DNA of 64,000 nucleotides, from assembly GCA_021771755.1 (NCBI GenBank), contig JAETOL010000007.1, forward strand, positions 118,795 to 182,794. The letters run 5' to 3'. This document shows positions 35,285 to 44,144 of this stretch, in pieces. Under the pieces are notes generated by a model, which made no database searches, was not told the DNA's origin, and worked only from the letters and a program-made list of their open reading frames with translations. Position numbers and translations under genes: made by a program. Each line of letters opens with the position of its first letter. Position 1 is the stretch's first letter. The stretch comes from Lachnospiraceae bacterium (GTDB lineage Bacteria > Bacillota > Clostridia > Lachnospirales > Lachnospiraceae).

Positions 35285-35704
35285 ATGGTTGAACTGATCG
35301 TAGGAAAGAAAGGCAAGGGTAAAACAAAAGTACTGTTAGACAAAGTGAACGGCGCAATTAAAGACGCAAATGGCAGCATTGTTTACTTAGACAAAAGCAC
35401 GAAACACATGTATGAACTGAATAATAAAGTTCGTCTGATCGATGTTTCTGTATATCCTATTAAAAATGCGGATGAGTTTGTTGGATTTGTTTGTGGTATC
35501 ATTTCTCAGGATCACGACCTTGAGCAGATTTATCTGGACAGCTTCCTGACTACAGCGAAACTGGAAGGGCTGGATGCAACTGCTACACTGGAACAGTTGG
35601 ATGAGATCGGAGAAAAATTCGGCATTTCCTTTATCATCAGTATGTCTCTTGACAAAGAAGAAGTTTCGGCAGAGTTCCAGGATAAAATCGGAACTGCATT
35701 ATAA
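35285..35704 (+). CDS. 139-residue P-loop protein of unknown function
   Basis: Begins MVELIVGKKGKGKTKVLLDK: a Walker A-like GxxGxGKT at residues 7-14, with a hydrophobic strand ending in acid (EQIYLDSFL) as a possible Walker B. Relatives in Lachnospiraceae are sometimes labelled PilT-like, but the protein is far too short for PilT. AAGGAGG lies eight bases ahead of the ATG and the gene has its own promoter and terminator, so it is a single, probably well expressed unit. Role unknown. Confidence 0.8.
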   Translation: MVELIVGKKGKGKTKVLLDKVNGAIKDANGSIVYLDKSTKHMYELNNKVRLIDVSVYPIKNADEFVGFVCGIISQDHDLEQIYLDSFLTTAKLEGLDATATLEQLDEIGEKFGISFIISMSLDKEEVSAEFQDKIGTAL

Positions 35705-35742
35705 TCCGGGTATAAAGCAGACAACTACATAAAGAAAAAGCA

Positions 35743-35775
35743 GGGGACTTTGTGAATATACAGAGTCCCTTATTT
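35743..35775 (+). terminator. Rho-independent terminator
   Basis: GGGACTTTG (35744-35752) pairs with CAGAGTCCC (35761-35769, one G-U pair), followed by TTATTTA, a rather weak T-tract. Confidence 0.7.
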
Positions 35776-35840
35776 ATGCACAGTCTTAAAACCAATGCGG
35801 ATCAGTCCGTTTTATTCTGGAAAAAGGAGCAGATCAGAAT

Positions 35841-36617
35841 ATGACCAGAGAACAATTTTATACACAGCTGAAAGCCAGATTTCAAGGTCTGTTATATGCA
35901 AATAAAATAGAAAATGATCTCCTTTCTGTTTCCTGCCGTGCCCTGACACCGGAGGAAGCAATCGGCAGCACAACAGTACGACAGGATTTTCCTATTCTGA
36001 CAGGAAAGGATATCATGCTCCAGGCGGAATACAAAGGCGCAAAAGGACAGGCATTTACCTCAGCGCCTGCTGTATATAACGGAACTTTAAAAGATATCCT
36101 TAACATGGATATCCTGCATAACGCCCATGAACGGAGTATTTTTGTTGCTTGCATAAATGCCGTAATGGCTTTTCTCGGGCAATGTACTGGAACTGTCCAT
36201 TGCCGTAAATATGGGCCAGAAGCCTGTGCACAGGATATGCAGAACTATCTGGAATGCCATTATCCGAATATCAGAAGAATCGCTCTGATCGGGTATCAGC
36301 CGGCTCTTTTGGAAATGCTGTCTACAAGCATCTATGAAGTACGTGTGCTGGATCTGGATCCGGATAATATCGGGCAGATACGCTACGGGATCTGTGTAGA
36401 AGATGGTGAGCTGGCAAAAGACGAAATAAAGAATCACTATGCCCAGCTGATCCTCTGTACAGGAAGTACTATCTGTAACGGCTCTATTGTAGATTATCTG
36501 GATCTGAAACAGGATGTTCTGTTTTTCGGTACAAGCGCAGCCGGAGCCGCGGCTCTTCTTGGTCTGAAAAGAGTCTGTTTTGCCGAAAAATATATTGATA
36601 CTATACAGAATCTGTGA
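35841..36617 (+). CDS. DUF4213/DUF364 protein (putative heavy-metal chelation)
   Basis: A 258-residue protein. The N-terminal DUF4213 part (residues 1-95) is followed by DUF364 (PF04016) with IRRIALIGYQPALLEML and the C-terminal FGTSAAGAAALLGLKRVCF. The family is linked by context to metals or cofactors, but the reaction is unknown. AAAAGGAG at 35821-35828 precedes the ATG. The gene is followed by an AT-rich, likely acquired nuclease gene. Confidence 0.85.
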   Translation: MTREQFYTQLKARFQGLLYANKIENDLLSVSCRALTPEEAIGSTTVRQDFPILTGKDIMLQAEYKGAKGQAFTSAPAVYNGTLKDILNMDILHNAHERSIFVACINAVMAFLGQCTGTVHCRKYGPEACAQDMQNYLECHYPNIRRIALIGYQPALLEMLSTSIYEVRVLDLDPDNIGQIRYGICVEDGELAKDEIKNHYAQLILCTGSTICNGSIVDYLDLKQDVLFFGTSAAGAAALLGLKRVCFAEKYIDTIQNL

Positions 36618-36642
36618 TATATATGACATTATAAAGTTGCAA

Positions 36643-37632
36643 ATGTTTATAAAAAGAAAGAATCATAAGTTTATGAAATATTTTATTTATTCGTTAAGGG
36701 ATTTTTTTACAAATACTAAAAATTTATTTTATATAGGATTACTTATACTCTTTTTTATGCTCTTAAACCTGATTGTTTTTATAATTATCCCCCTTTACTG
36801 GAAAAAATCATTTCTAAAAAAATATCAACTTGATTTTTTACCAGACAAAATTAGAGTAACAAAACAATCTAAAAATACCAATGTTGCATATTATACAATA
36901 GAATTTCCCAAATGGAAAAAATCTAAAAAAGATGGAACTCGTGATTTAAGAGTCACTAAAAATCGTATTATTTATGGTAAATGTAATCTATATATTGGAA
37001 AATATATACTCATTACCGAAAATCCTCTCATTTTAATAGACTATGTCTATTATTTGCGAACTTTTGGTTTGAACATCTCTTTAAATAAATACGAAAAAGA
37101 AAAACAGAAGCATATTATTTTACAAAAGAAATATCAAAATACACTATATAAAATAGAGGATCTTATAGAAGTATTTTCAAGTAATCCTTATGCTTTTGAA
37201 AAGTATTGCGCTTCCCTCTATCGTAAAATGGGGATACAGGCAACAAGTACTTCTGCATCAAATGATGGAGGGTATGATATTATTTTAAAATATCCAAATA
37301 AAACTACTGCTATTGTTGAATGTAAATGTTTTAATCGAAATCATTCTGTTGGCAGACCTCTAATTCAAAAACTCGTCGGAGCAAATCAGGTTGTTCATGC
37401 AGATAACATGATTTTTATTACTACCAGTTCTTTTTCTAAAGGAGCAATTCTTTATGCAGAACAGTGTAATGTTTCTTTAATTGATGGAATAACGCTAATA
37501 AAAATGGTTCAAAAATATGTAAAACCAGATTTCAGAAAAATTTATACTACACTTGAAGAGTGTAGCCTAGATAAAACAGATTTGAGAAAATATATACCAA
37601 ATGATATTTTTCAGTTTTTAGAACCAAAATAA
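36643..37632 (+). CDS. membrane-anchored Mrr-type restriction endonuclease-like protein
   Basis: A 329-residue protein. A double hydrophobic stretch at about residues 27-52 (NLFYIGLLILFFMLLNLIVF) anchors it; a basic middle part follows; the C-terminal half (about 180-310) is an Mrr_cat nuclease domain, PF04471-like. D212 in DGGYD and E226-x-K228 in VECKCF give the D...(E)xK core. The coding region is far more AT-rich than its neighbours, suggesting recent transfer. Start 36643 or 36673; neither has a strong ribosome binding site. Mrr nucleases cut modified or foreign DNA, usually from the cytoplasm. Confidence 0.8.
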   Translation: MFIKRKNHKFMKYFIYSLRDFFTNTKNLFYIGLLILFFMLLNLIVFIIIPLYWKKSFLKKYQLDFLPDKIRVTKQSKNTNVAYYTIEFPKWKKSKKDGTRDLRVTKNRIIYGKCNLYIGKYILITENPLILIDYVYYLRTFGLNISLNKYEKEKQKHIILQKKYQNTLYKIEDLIEVFSSNPYAFEKYCASLYRKMGIQATSTSASNDGGYDIILKYPNKTTAIVECKCFNRNHSVGRPLIQKLVGANQVVHADNMIFITTSSFSKGAILYAEQCNVSLIDGITLIKMVQKYVKPDFRKIYTTLEECSLDKTDLRKYIPNDIFQFLEPK

Positions 37633-37705
37633 TTAAATATTTTCAAAAATTATAGTATCTTTTTACAAACATTTATAAGCAGAGCAAGAACAGGAGGAAA
37701 TGCAC

Positions 37706-38458
37706 ATGTATCCATTATGGGAGGCATTAAACAACGCAAAAAAATACAGATGGGTAGAGTTATCTCATTCCATGAATAACGACAGCCCTTACTGGGCCGG
37801 AATCCCGGAGGGAAACATAGAGCTGGCACAAACATGCTTTGACTGGGGAAATCCCATGCTGGAGTGTCAGATCCAGACATTTAAGTTTCCGGGACAGTTT
37901 GGAACCCACATTGATTTTCCGGGACACTTTATAAAGGGAAGAGAGCTTTCAGAAAAATATGATGTACATGATCTGATCTTTCCTTTATGTGTCATTGATG
38001 TAACAGAAAAGGTAAAAGAAAATCCCAGATATGCAGTTACTGTGGAAGATATCCAAAGCTATGAGCAGACCTATGGGGATATTCCGGACGGTGCTCTGGT
38101 TGCACTCAGAACAGACTGGTACAAAAACTGGCCGGATATGGATGCCTTATCCGGAACGGGAGAGGATGGAAGCGAAAACTTCCCCGGCTGGTCCATGGAA
38201 GCTTTAAAGTACATATATGAAATAAGAAATGCAGCAGCGAACGGACACGAAACTCTGGATACTGATTCTTCGGCTGTTGCCGAAAAAGCAGGAGATCTGA
38301 TCTGCGAAAGATATGTGCTGGATCAGGGAAAGCTGCAGGTAGAGCTTCTGAAAAATCTGGATCAGGTTTCCCCGGCAGGCGCTGTTGTGATCGTTGCCTA
38401 TCCGCGGATCGAGGGAGCTACAGGTCTTCCTGCCAGAGTGTGGGCCATTACGGAGTAG
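37706..38458 (+). CDS. cyclase-family metal-dependent hydrolase (kynurenine formamidase-like)
   Basis: A 250-residue protein of the cyclase family PF04199. The metal motif reads QFGTHIDFPGHF (residues 69-80); the family norm is HxGTHxDxPxHF, so the first histidine is Gln here. GHETLDTDSS near 178 is another family motif. The substrate is unknown. AGGAGG lies eight bases before ATG 37706; the ATG at 37700 is too close to it. It ends 27 bases before the folate operon promoter. Confidence 0.85.
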   Translation: MYPLWEALNNAKKYRWVELSHSMNNDSPYWAGIPEGNIELAQTCFDWGNPMLECQIQTFKFPGQFGTHIDFPGHFIKGRELSEKYDVHDLIFPLCVIDVTEKVKENPRYAVTVEDIQSYEQTYGDIPDGALVALRTDWYKNWPDMDALSGTGEDGSENFPGWSMEALKYIYEIRNAAANGHETLDTDSSAVAEKAGDLICERYVLDQGKLQVELLKNLDQVSPAGAVVIVAYPRIEGATGLPARVWAITE

Positions 38459-38484
38459 ATATGATAGAATAGAGAAATATTTTA

Positions 38485-38513
38485 TTGAAATACCTGCATA
38501 ATGGTAGTATAAT
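38485..38513 (+). promoter_or_regulatory. sigma-A promoter of the folate operon
   Basis: TTGAAA (38485-38490), 17 bases, TATAAT (38508-38513). The transcript would start just before the THF riboswitch. Confidence 0.85.
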
Positions 38514-38529
38514 TATGCCAGATAAATAA

Positions 38530-38630
38530 TATGCAAAATAGAATTCCATGCGTTAAGTGTTCCGTGGATGGGGAGTTGCCACAGAAACGAAAAGTCCGTC
38601 TTACGATATGGGATTCGCACCCGTTGCAAC
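38530..38630 (+). ncRNA. tetrahydrofolate (THF) riboswitch
   Basis: The conserved GCGTTAAGTG is at 38550-38559. P2 is GAATTCCAT (38541-38549) with ATGGGATTC (38608-38616). A GTGG/CCAC stem encloses ATGGGGAGTTG, and the ACGAA core (38587-38591) and GCACCCG (38617-38623) follow; GCAA (38533-38536) and TTGC (38624-38627) can close P1. These features match the folT/folE-type THF riboswitch known from Firmicutes. It precedes folE. Confidence 0.87.
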
Positions 38631-38644
38631 ACACAGATGCCATA

Positions 38645-38714
38645 CATCTCGATTGTGAAGGGATATAAGAATTATTATTTATTCCAGATGCTCATTCACA
38701 TCGGGATGTTTTTT
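38645..38714 (+). terminator. riboswitch expression platform: long-loop hairpin and T-run before folE
   Basis: CATCTCGATTGTGAA (38645-38659) can pair with TTCACATCGGGATG (38695-38708, one bulge and a G-U pair), followed by six T at 38709-38714. A second CATCCCGA at about 38775-38782, close to the folE ribosome binding site, can pair with ATCGGGATG, giving an alternative fold. Confidence 0.65.
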
Positions 38715-38807
38715 GTGTACCTGAATTTATTTTCATGCATTTCTCTGCATCATAAATCCATACCAGAATACTCACATCCCGAAATAATTTTAAGGAGGTA
38801 ACTGAGT

Positions 38808-39362
38808 ATGATGGATCATGAAAAAATCAAACAGGGCGTACGGCTGATGCTGGAAGGCATTGGGGAAGACATCAGCCGGGAGGGTCTTCTGGAAACGCCT
38901 GACCGTATTGCACGTATGTGCGAACAGATTTACGGAGGGCTTTATGAGGATCCCGCTGTCCATCTGAACAAACAATTCCAGGCTGTCAACAATAATATTG
39001 TCATTGAAAAAGACATCACCTTTTATTCTGTCTGTGAACATCATCTGCTCCCCTTTTATGGAAAGGCACATGTAGCCTATATTCCGGACAGCAAAGTAGC
39101 CGGTCTCAGCAAGCTTGCCCGAACGGTAGAGGTTTTTGCCAGAAGACCGCAGATTCAGGAAAATATGACAGCTCAGATCGCAGATGCGCTGGAAAAACAT
39201 CTGAAACCAAAGGGTGTTATGGTTATGATCGAGGCGGAGCATATGTGTATGACTATGCGCGGAGTACAGAAGCCCGGAAGCAAAACAGTGACCACGATTG
39301 TAAGGGGCGTTTTTGCTGAGGATCTTTCTTTGCAGCAGACATTTCTGCAGATGGTAAAATAA
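38808..39362 (+). CDS. folE: GTP cyclohydrolase I
   Basis: A 184-residue type I enzyme, which makes dihydroneopterin triphosphate from GTP, the first step of folate synthesis. Zinc and catalytic motifs are [20 protein letters not shown] (Cys and His) and EHMCMTMRG (second Cys). AAGGAGG lies at 38791-38797. It is headed by a THF riboswitch, so end-product control is likely. Confidence 0.96.
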   Translation: MMDHEKIKQGVRLMLEGIGEDISREGLLETPDRIARMCEQIYGGLYEDPAVHLNKQFQAVNNNIVIEKDITFYSVCEHHLLPFYGKAHVAYIPDSKVAGLSKLARTVEVFARRPQIQENMTAQIADALEKHLKPKGVMVMIEAEHMCMTMRGVQKPGSKTVTTIVRGVFAEDLSLQQTFLQMVK

Positions 39363-39365
39363 GTT

Positions 39366-39851
39366 ATGGAACGGATACAAAAAATACAGAGGCATCCTCT
39401 GTTTCAGGAGCTTTTTGAAAAGCTGCAGCAGTTAGAAAAGGACAGACCCTTTTGCCGCCATACCATGGAGCATTTTCTGGATGTAGCCAGACTGATGTAT
39501 ATCTATGATCTGGAAGATGGGGCCTCCATTCCGAAAGAGGTCATCTATGCAGCGGCGCTGCTCCATGATCTTGGAAGATATGAGCAGCTTACCAGGGGTA
39601 CCCCCCATGATATTGCCGGTTCCGAAACTGCAGAGCTTATCATGAAGGACTGTGAATTTCAGACAGAAGAGATTGAGGCTGTAAAAAAAGCAATCCTCGG
39701 TCACCGGGATGCTGCAAGTCTTTCCAGTGATCTTCCTCTGACTGCATATCTGTACCGGGCAGACAAAAAATCACGAAACTGCTTTGCCTGTCCGTCAGAA
39801 CCGGAGTGTAACTGGCCGGAGGAAAAGAAAAACCTGTGGATAGAATACTGA
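39366..39851 (+). CDS. HD-domain phosphohydrolase in the folate operon
   Basis: A 161-residue HD protein with H...HD...D metal sites (HTMEHFLDVAR, ALLHDLGRY, then a Asp in YRADKKS near 139). A C-terminal CFACPSEPECNW has three cysteines. Homologues often sit between folE and folP in Firmicutes, so a role in removing phosphates from dihydroneopterin triphosphate is an attractive guess, but only a guess. Confidence 0.85.
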   Translation: MERIQKIQRHPLFQELFEKLQQLEKDRPFCRHTMEHFLDVARLMYIYDLEDGASIPKEVIYAAALLHDLGRYEQLTRGTPHDIAGSETAELIMKDCEFQTEEIEAVKKAILGHRDAASLSSDLPLTAYLYRADKKSRNCFACPSEPECNWPEEKKNLWIEY

Positions 39852-39869
39852 ATATAAAGGAGAAATCGC

Positions 39870-40676
39870 ATGAAGATCGGTAACAGAGAATTTGACGTAA
39901 AAAACAAAACCTATATTATGGGAATCCTGAACGTAACACCAGATTCCTTTTCAGATGGAGGGAAGTACAACCACCTGGATGCAGCGCTTTTTCATGCAGA
40001 AGAAATGCTTCGCGACGGTGCGGATATCATTGATATCGGAGGAGAATCCACTCGTCCGGGACATACAGTGATCACAGATCAGGAAGAGATTTCCCGCGTG
40101 GTTCCTGTGATCGAGGCTGTAAAAAGCCGTTTTGACGTACCGGTTTCTATTGATACCTATAAAGGTGCCGTGACAGAAGCAGCCTTAAAAGCCGGGGCAG
40201 ACCTTGTCAACGATATCTGGGGCTTTAAGCATGATAAAAAAGCAGCAGAGCTGACTGCAAAGTACAATGCAGCCTGCTGTCTGATGCATAACCGTCATGA
40301 GGCAGTATATGAGGATTTTCTCAGTGACCTGGTAACAGACATGGAAGAATGTGTAAGGATCGCAAGAGAAGCAGGTGTTGCTGATGACAGGATCATTCTG
40401 GATCCAGGCGTAGGCTTTGGAAAAACCTACGAAATGAATCTGGAAACGATTCATCATGTGGATGTGCTGCATCGTCTGGGATTCCCGATTCTTCTTGGTA
40501 CGTCACGAAAATCAGTGATCGGACTTACGCTGGATCTTCCGGCAGATCAGCGTGTAGAGGGAACTGTGGCTACCACTGTCATCGGTGTGATGAAAGGCTG
40601 CGCCTTTGTCCGTGTTCATGACATCAAAGAAAACAAACGTGCGATCCAGATGACAGAAGCGATTTTAGGGAGATAA
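39870..40676 (+). CDS. folP: dihydropteroate synthase
   Basis: A 268-residue TIM-barrel enzyme joining dihydropterin pyrophosphate and p-aminobenzoate. Signature MGILNVTPDSFSDGGKYN (residues 15-32), DIGGESTRPG, the pterin pocket DPGVGFGK near 179, and late SRKSVIG and RVHD motifs. It is the sulfonamide target. AAGGAGAAATCGC is ahead of the ATG. Confidence 0.97.
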   Translation: MKIGNREFDVKNKTYIMGILNVTPDSFSDGGKYNHLDAALFHAEEMLRDGADIIDIGGESTRPGHTVITDQEEISRVVPVIEAVKSRFDVPVSIDTYKGAVTEAALKAGADLVNDIWGFKHDKKAAELTAKYNAACCLMHNRHEAVYEDFLSDLVTDMEECVRIAREAGVADDRIILDPGVGFGKTYEMNLETIHHVDVLHRLGFPILLGTSRKSVIGLTLDLPADQRVEGTVATTVIGVMKGCAFVRVHDIKENKRAIQMTEAILGR

Positions 40677-40678
40677 AA

Positions 40679-41503
40679 ATGGATAAGATTACGATCGATA
40701 AACTGGAGGTATTTGCCAATCACGGCGTTTATCCGGAAGAAAATGTACTGGGACAGAAATTTGTTATTTCTGTTGTCCTTTATACCAGCACCAGAAAAGC
40801 AGGTATCACAGATGAGCTTTCCTGTTCCGTCAATTATGGAGAAGTCAGTCATTTCATCCAGAAGTATATGACCGGACATACCTGGAAATTACTGGAATGT
40901 GCAGCTGAACAGCTTGCCCAGGCAATCCTTCTGGAATATCCGCTGGTAGCCAGGCTCGACCTGGAGATCCAGAAGCCGTGGGCTCCCGTTGGCCTCCCTT
41001 TGAATACAGTTTCGGTAAAGATCACCAGAGGCTGGCATACGGCATATATTGCCCTGGGATCTAATATGGGTGATAAAAAGGCTTATCTGGATATGGCAGT
41101 AAAGCGGCTGGATGAAAGAAAAGACTGTCAGGTAAAGGCTGTTTCCGATTTTCTGGTGACAGCGCCTTACGGAGTGACGGATCAGGATGATTTTCTTAAC
41201 GGGGCGCTGGAGCTTCAAACAATGCTGGATCCGGAAGAGCTTCTTCTGGCTCTCCACCAGATTGAACAGGAGGCCAACCGTGTCCGAAAGATCCACTGGG
41301 GTCCCCGGACGCTGGATCTGGATATTCTGCTTTATGATGATCTTATTCTGGATACGCCGGAGCTTCATATCCCTCATATTGAAATGCAGCTGAGAGATTT
41401 TGTGCTGATTCCCATGAATCAGCTGGCTCCATGGAAGCGTCACCCACTGATCGGAAAGACTGTGGAGGAAATGCTTCGGGATCTGAAAAACAAGGACAAA
41501 TAA
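40679..41503 (+). CDS. folK: dihydroneopterin aldolase / HPPK fusion (FolB-FolK)
   Basis: A 274-residue bifunctional protein. Residues 1-112 are FolB (KITIDKLEVFANHGVYPEEN, NYGEV, PWAP), residues 117-270 are FolK with AYIALGSNMGDK, VRKIHWGPRTLDLDILLYDD and PHIEM. It converts dihydroneopterin to hydroxymethyl-dihydropterin and then to its pyrophosphate, feeding FolP. The start is two bases after the folP stop. Confidence 0.96.
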   Translation: MDKITIDKLEVFANHGVYPEENVLGQKFVISVVLYTSTRKAGITDELSCSVNYGEVSHFIQKYMTGHTWKLLECAAEQLAQAILLEYPLVARLDLEIQKPWAPVGLPLNTVSVKITRGWHTAYIALGSNMGDKKAYLDMAVKRLDERKDCQVKAVSDFLVTAPYGVTDQDDFLNGALELQTMLDPEELLLALHQIEQEANRVRKIHWGPRTLDLDILLYDDLILDTPELHIPHIEMQLRDFVLIPMNQLAPWKRHPLIGKTVEEMLRDLKNKDK

Positions 41504-41538
41504 CCAGATAAATAAAAAAACAACAGAAGGAAAGCGAT

Positions 41539-42840
41539 ATGAAAAAGAAAAGGCAGGTTACAACAGCTGTGATCCTTACAGCAGTCTGTGTTTTTACAGC
41601 CGGTTATCTGTACTGGTGTCATTCCCTGAAGGGGCAGACAATCTGGACAGATGTTACCATCAACGGCATAGCCCTCCAGGGAAAATCAAAAAAAGAAGCA
41701 GAAAAGGAAATACAAAAACAGTTTGAAAAAGAATACAAACATGCAGCAATCACCATAACGCTTGCAGATCAGACTTACGAAGCAGATATTTTTCCGGTAC
41801 TTTCCATAAATGCTTCCGAAGAAATTGAACATGCCTATCAGCCCGGACATGGGAACTGGTATTCCAGAGGTATAGAATGGATCCAGGCCCGGAGACAGGA
41901 ACCTGTTTCAAAAGAAATCCTTCCGGAGATCACATATCCGGAAAGGCTCAGAAATATTCTGGAAGAAACCGGGATTGCCAGGATCAACACCATGGTTGAA
42001 ACCACCTGGAAACGGGATGCCTCTTCTTTGACGATCCACAAGGGAAAAACAGGGGTAAAGCCGGATATGGATGCTCTGGAAAAGGAGCTTTTGAAAGTTC
42101 TTTCCCAACATATATACGAGGCAGAGCTCCCTTGTCCGGAGATCACCGTTTCCCCGAAAACAATACGCCTGCAGCCGTTTTATCATAATGTATATGTAAA
42201 AATGAGCAATGCATTTCTGGATGAGACAAATGATTTTGCAATTGTCCCATCTGTGCAGGGAGTTTCCTTTGATGTCGAAAAAGCAGAAAAACAGTTAGAA
42301 GAAGCGGAAGAGGACTCTGATCTTAAAATCAGCTTTACGTTCACAGAACCGGAGCTTTCCACGGAGGAGCTGAAATCCATGCTTTACCGGGATATATTGG
42401 GAGAGTATACGACCTATGGAGGAGGCTCCCAGGGGCGTGTCACAAATATCCGGCTTGCATGTGACAGCTGCAATGACGTGATCCTGAATCCGGGGGAAAC
42501 CTTTTCTTATAATGAAGCTGTGGGGGAACGTACTTCCGAAAGAGGATTCCAGTCGGCTCCGGTCATCGCAAACGGCCAACTGGTACCGGGCATAGGCGGC
42601 GGTATCTGCCAGGTTTCTACCACACTTTATGCAGCCTGCCTGAATGCAGGGCTTGAAATTGTGGAGCGGCATCCTCATTCCAAACCTGTTGCCTATGTAC
42701 CTCATGGCATGGATGCTGCCGTATCCTGGGGAACCTTGGATTATCAGTTCCGGAACAACACCGATTATCCTGTAAAAATCAAAACATTTTATGAAAACGG
42801 GGCAATTTCAGCCCAGATCCTTGGAACCGGGAATCATTAA
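41539..42840 (+). CDS. VanW family protein with peptidoglycan-binding-like domain (YoaR-like)
   Basis: A 433-residue envelope protein: basic start, one membrane helix (residues 8-26), two PG_binding_4-like segments (about 35-275) and a VanW domain (about 295-430) with GETFSYNEAVGERTSERGF, GGGICQVSTTLYAA and the last ISAQILG. VanW domains occur beside vancomycin-resistance genes, but the ordinary role is unknown. Not linked to resistance genes here. GGAAAG precedes the ATG. Confidence 0.9.
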   Translation: MKKKRQVTTAVILTAVCVFTAGYLYWCHSLKGQTIWTDVTINGIALQGKSKKEAEKEIQKQFEKEYKHAAITITLADQTYEADIFPVLSINASEEIEHAYQPGHGNWYSRGIEWIQARRQEPVSKEILPEITYPERLRNILEETGIARINTMVETTWKRDASSLTIHKGKTGVKPDMDALEKELLKVLSQHIYEAELPCPEITVSPKTIRLQPFYHNVYVKMSNAFLDETNDFAIVPSVQGVSFDVEKAEKQLEEAEEDSDLKISFTFTEPELSTEELKSMLYRDILGEYTTYGGGSQGRVTNIRLACDSCNDVILNPGETFSYNEAVGERTSERGFQSAPVIANGQLVPGIGGGICQVSTTLYAACLNAGLEIVERHPHSKPVAYVPHGMDAAVSWGTLDYQFRNNTDYPVKIKTFYENGAISAQILGTGNH

Positions 42841-42842
42841 AG

Positions 42843-42864
42843 AGGGAGGACATCAGTCCTCCCT
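42843..42864. terminator. hairpin between convergent vanW and recombinase genes
   Basis: AGGGAGGAC (42843-42851), loop ATCA, GTCCTCCCT (42856-42864). A CTTTAA tract follows on the minus strand and TTAATCT on plus, so both T-runs are weak. It overlaps the recombinase stop codon. Confidence 0.7.
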
Positions 42865-43914
42865 TAATCTTACTGCAGTTGCCGCCTGACGCCGTCTGGC
42901 ATCGTCCAGAGCCGCATAATGCTTTTTGGTCGTATTTACATCCCTGTGCCCGAGAACGTCCGCTACAAGGTAAATATCACCGGTTTCCTGGTAAAGAGCC
43001 GTACCATAGGTACTGCGCAGCTTATGAGGAGTGATCTTTTTTGTGGTAGTGATCTCTCTGGCATATTTTTTTACCAGGTTTTCGATGGCCTGCACCCCGA
43101 TACGTTTTCTCTGTGCAGAGTAGAAGAGTGCGTGTTCATGGCCGGAGAGGGGAGTGATGTTTTCCCTGACTTCCAGATAGTTCCGCAGAGCCTTTTCTAC
43201 CTCAGGGCCGAAATAAACAACCATTTCATTTCCGCCTTTTCGGGTGACCTTGATTCCATTATTTTTAAAATCCACATCCTCAATATCAAGACCTACACAT
43301 TCAGAAACACGGATTCCCGTACCAAGAAGCAGGGTCACGATAGCCAGATCCCTTTCTTTGTTCTTTTCCCAGAACACACGTTTCTGACCGGTAAGAGTAT
43401 CTCCGCAATGCTCAATATGATCCAGAAGAAGGGCTACCTCGTCAGCATCCAGCCGTATAATACTTTTTTCATGAATTTTAGGCACATCAACAAGTACGGC
43501 AGGATTTGTTTCAATCATTTCCCTTTTGTAATAATATGCATAAAAACTTCTTAAGGCAGATATTTTTCGTTTCAGCCCAAGCTCGCCGTTTGTTTCCAGC
43601 TTATCGGCATTTCGGTTCTGATATACCTTCAGATATTCCTGATATTCCTCAATATCAACCGCCTTGACCTGATCCAGGATCTGAACCGTAAGATCCGTCA
43701 TGGTTTTTTCCTTTAAAGACGGATTGGTTTCCAGAAGAAACTGAAAAAAGATCCGGATATCATAAGCATAGGAAATTCTTGTTTTTGTTGTGGTTGTCGC
43801 ATCAATGGCACGAAAATAATCTCTGCAAAAAGGCGGCAGGGTTGCCAGTACCTGACGAAGCCGTAAGGTATTTTCTATATCGGTATGTTCATGATAGGTC
43901 TGTTTTTTTTCCAT
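42853..43914 (-). CDS. XerC/D-like tyrosine recombinase
   Basis: A 353-residue site-specific recombinase. N-terminal SAM-like core-binding domain (residues 25-155), then the catalytic domain with Arg in LLGTGIRVSE, HxxR in HKLRSTYGTALY and LGHRDVNTTKKHYAAL ending in the nucleophilic Tyr. It is not flanked by phage genes, so it may act on a chromosomal dif-like site or on its own upstream repeat. ATG 43914 is preferred over 43920 because GGAG is properly spaced. Confidence 0.92.
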   Translation of the reverse strand: MEKKQTYHEHTDIENTLRLRQVLATLPPFCRDYFRAIDATTTTKTRISYAYDIRIFFQFLLETNPSLKEKTMTDLTVQILDQVKAVDIEEYQEYLKVYQNRNADKLETNGELGLKRKISALRSFYAYYYKREMIETNPAVLVDVPKIHEKSIIRLDADEVALLLDHIEHCGDTLTGQKRVFWEKNKERDLAIVTLLLGTGIRVSECVGLDIEDVDFKNNGIKVTRKGGNEMVVYFGPEVEKALRNYLEVRENITPLSGHEHALFYSAQRKRIGVQAIENLVKKYAREITTTKKITPHKLRSTYGTALYQETGDIYLVADVLGHRDVNTTKKHYAALDDARRRQAATAVRLRED

Positions 43915-43988
43915 AATCATAACTCCTTAAAACACGCAAAAATTCAGATTTCTTAGTCATTATACCACAGAAGTGGTTCTTCTGTCCA

Positions 43989-44040
43989 CATCTATATGAA
44001 AAACTCGGGTTTGTCGTATAGATAGATTTCTATATAGATG
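43989..44040. repeat. inverted repeat upstream of the tyrosine recombinase
   Basis: CATCTATAT (43989-43997) and ATATAGATG (44032-44040) are perfect inverted nine-base arms 34 bases apart. Between them are ATAGAT and near copies, so ATAGAT occurs three times. It lies 75-126 bases before the recombinase start. It could be a recombination site or operator. Nothing else is seen in 43921-44097 except ACCACAGAAGTGGT near 43964. Confidence 0.45.
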
Positions 44041-44097
44041 GCAGGATTTTTATCTTTTTGTACTCCTTCTGTGTCTGATATTCCTGTCTGCATATTT

Positions 44098-44132
44098 GCA
44101 AAAGGCTGCCCGGAATTAATCCAGACAGCCTT
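44098..44132 (-). terminator. Rho-independent terminator of the M23 gene
   Basis: AAGGCTG (44102-44108) pairs with CAGCCTT (44126-44132); on the minus strand it is followed by TTTTGC. Confidence 0.75.
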
Positions 44133-44144
44133 CATTTTATTGTG

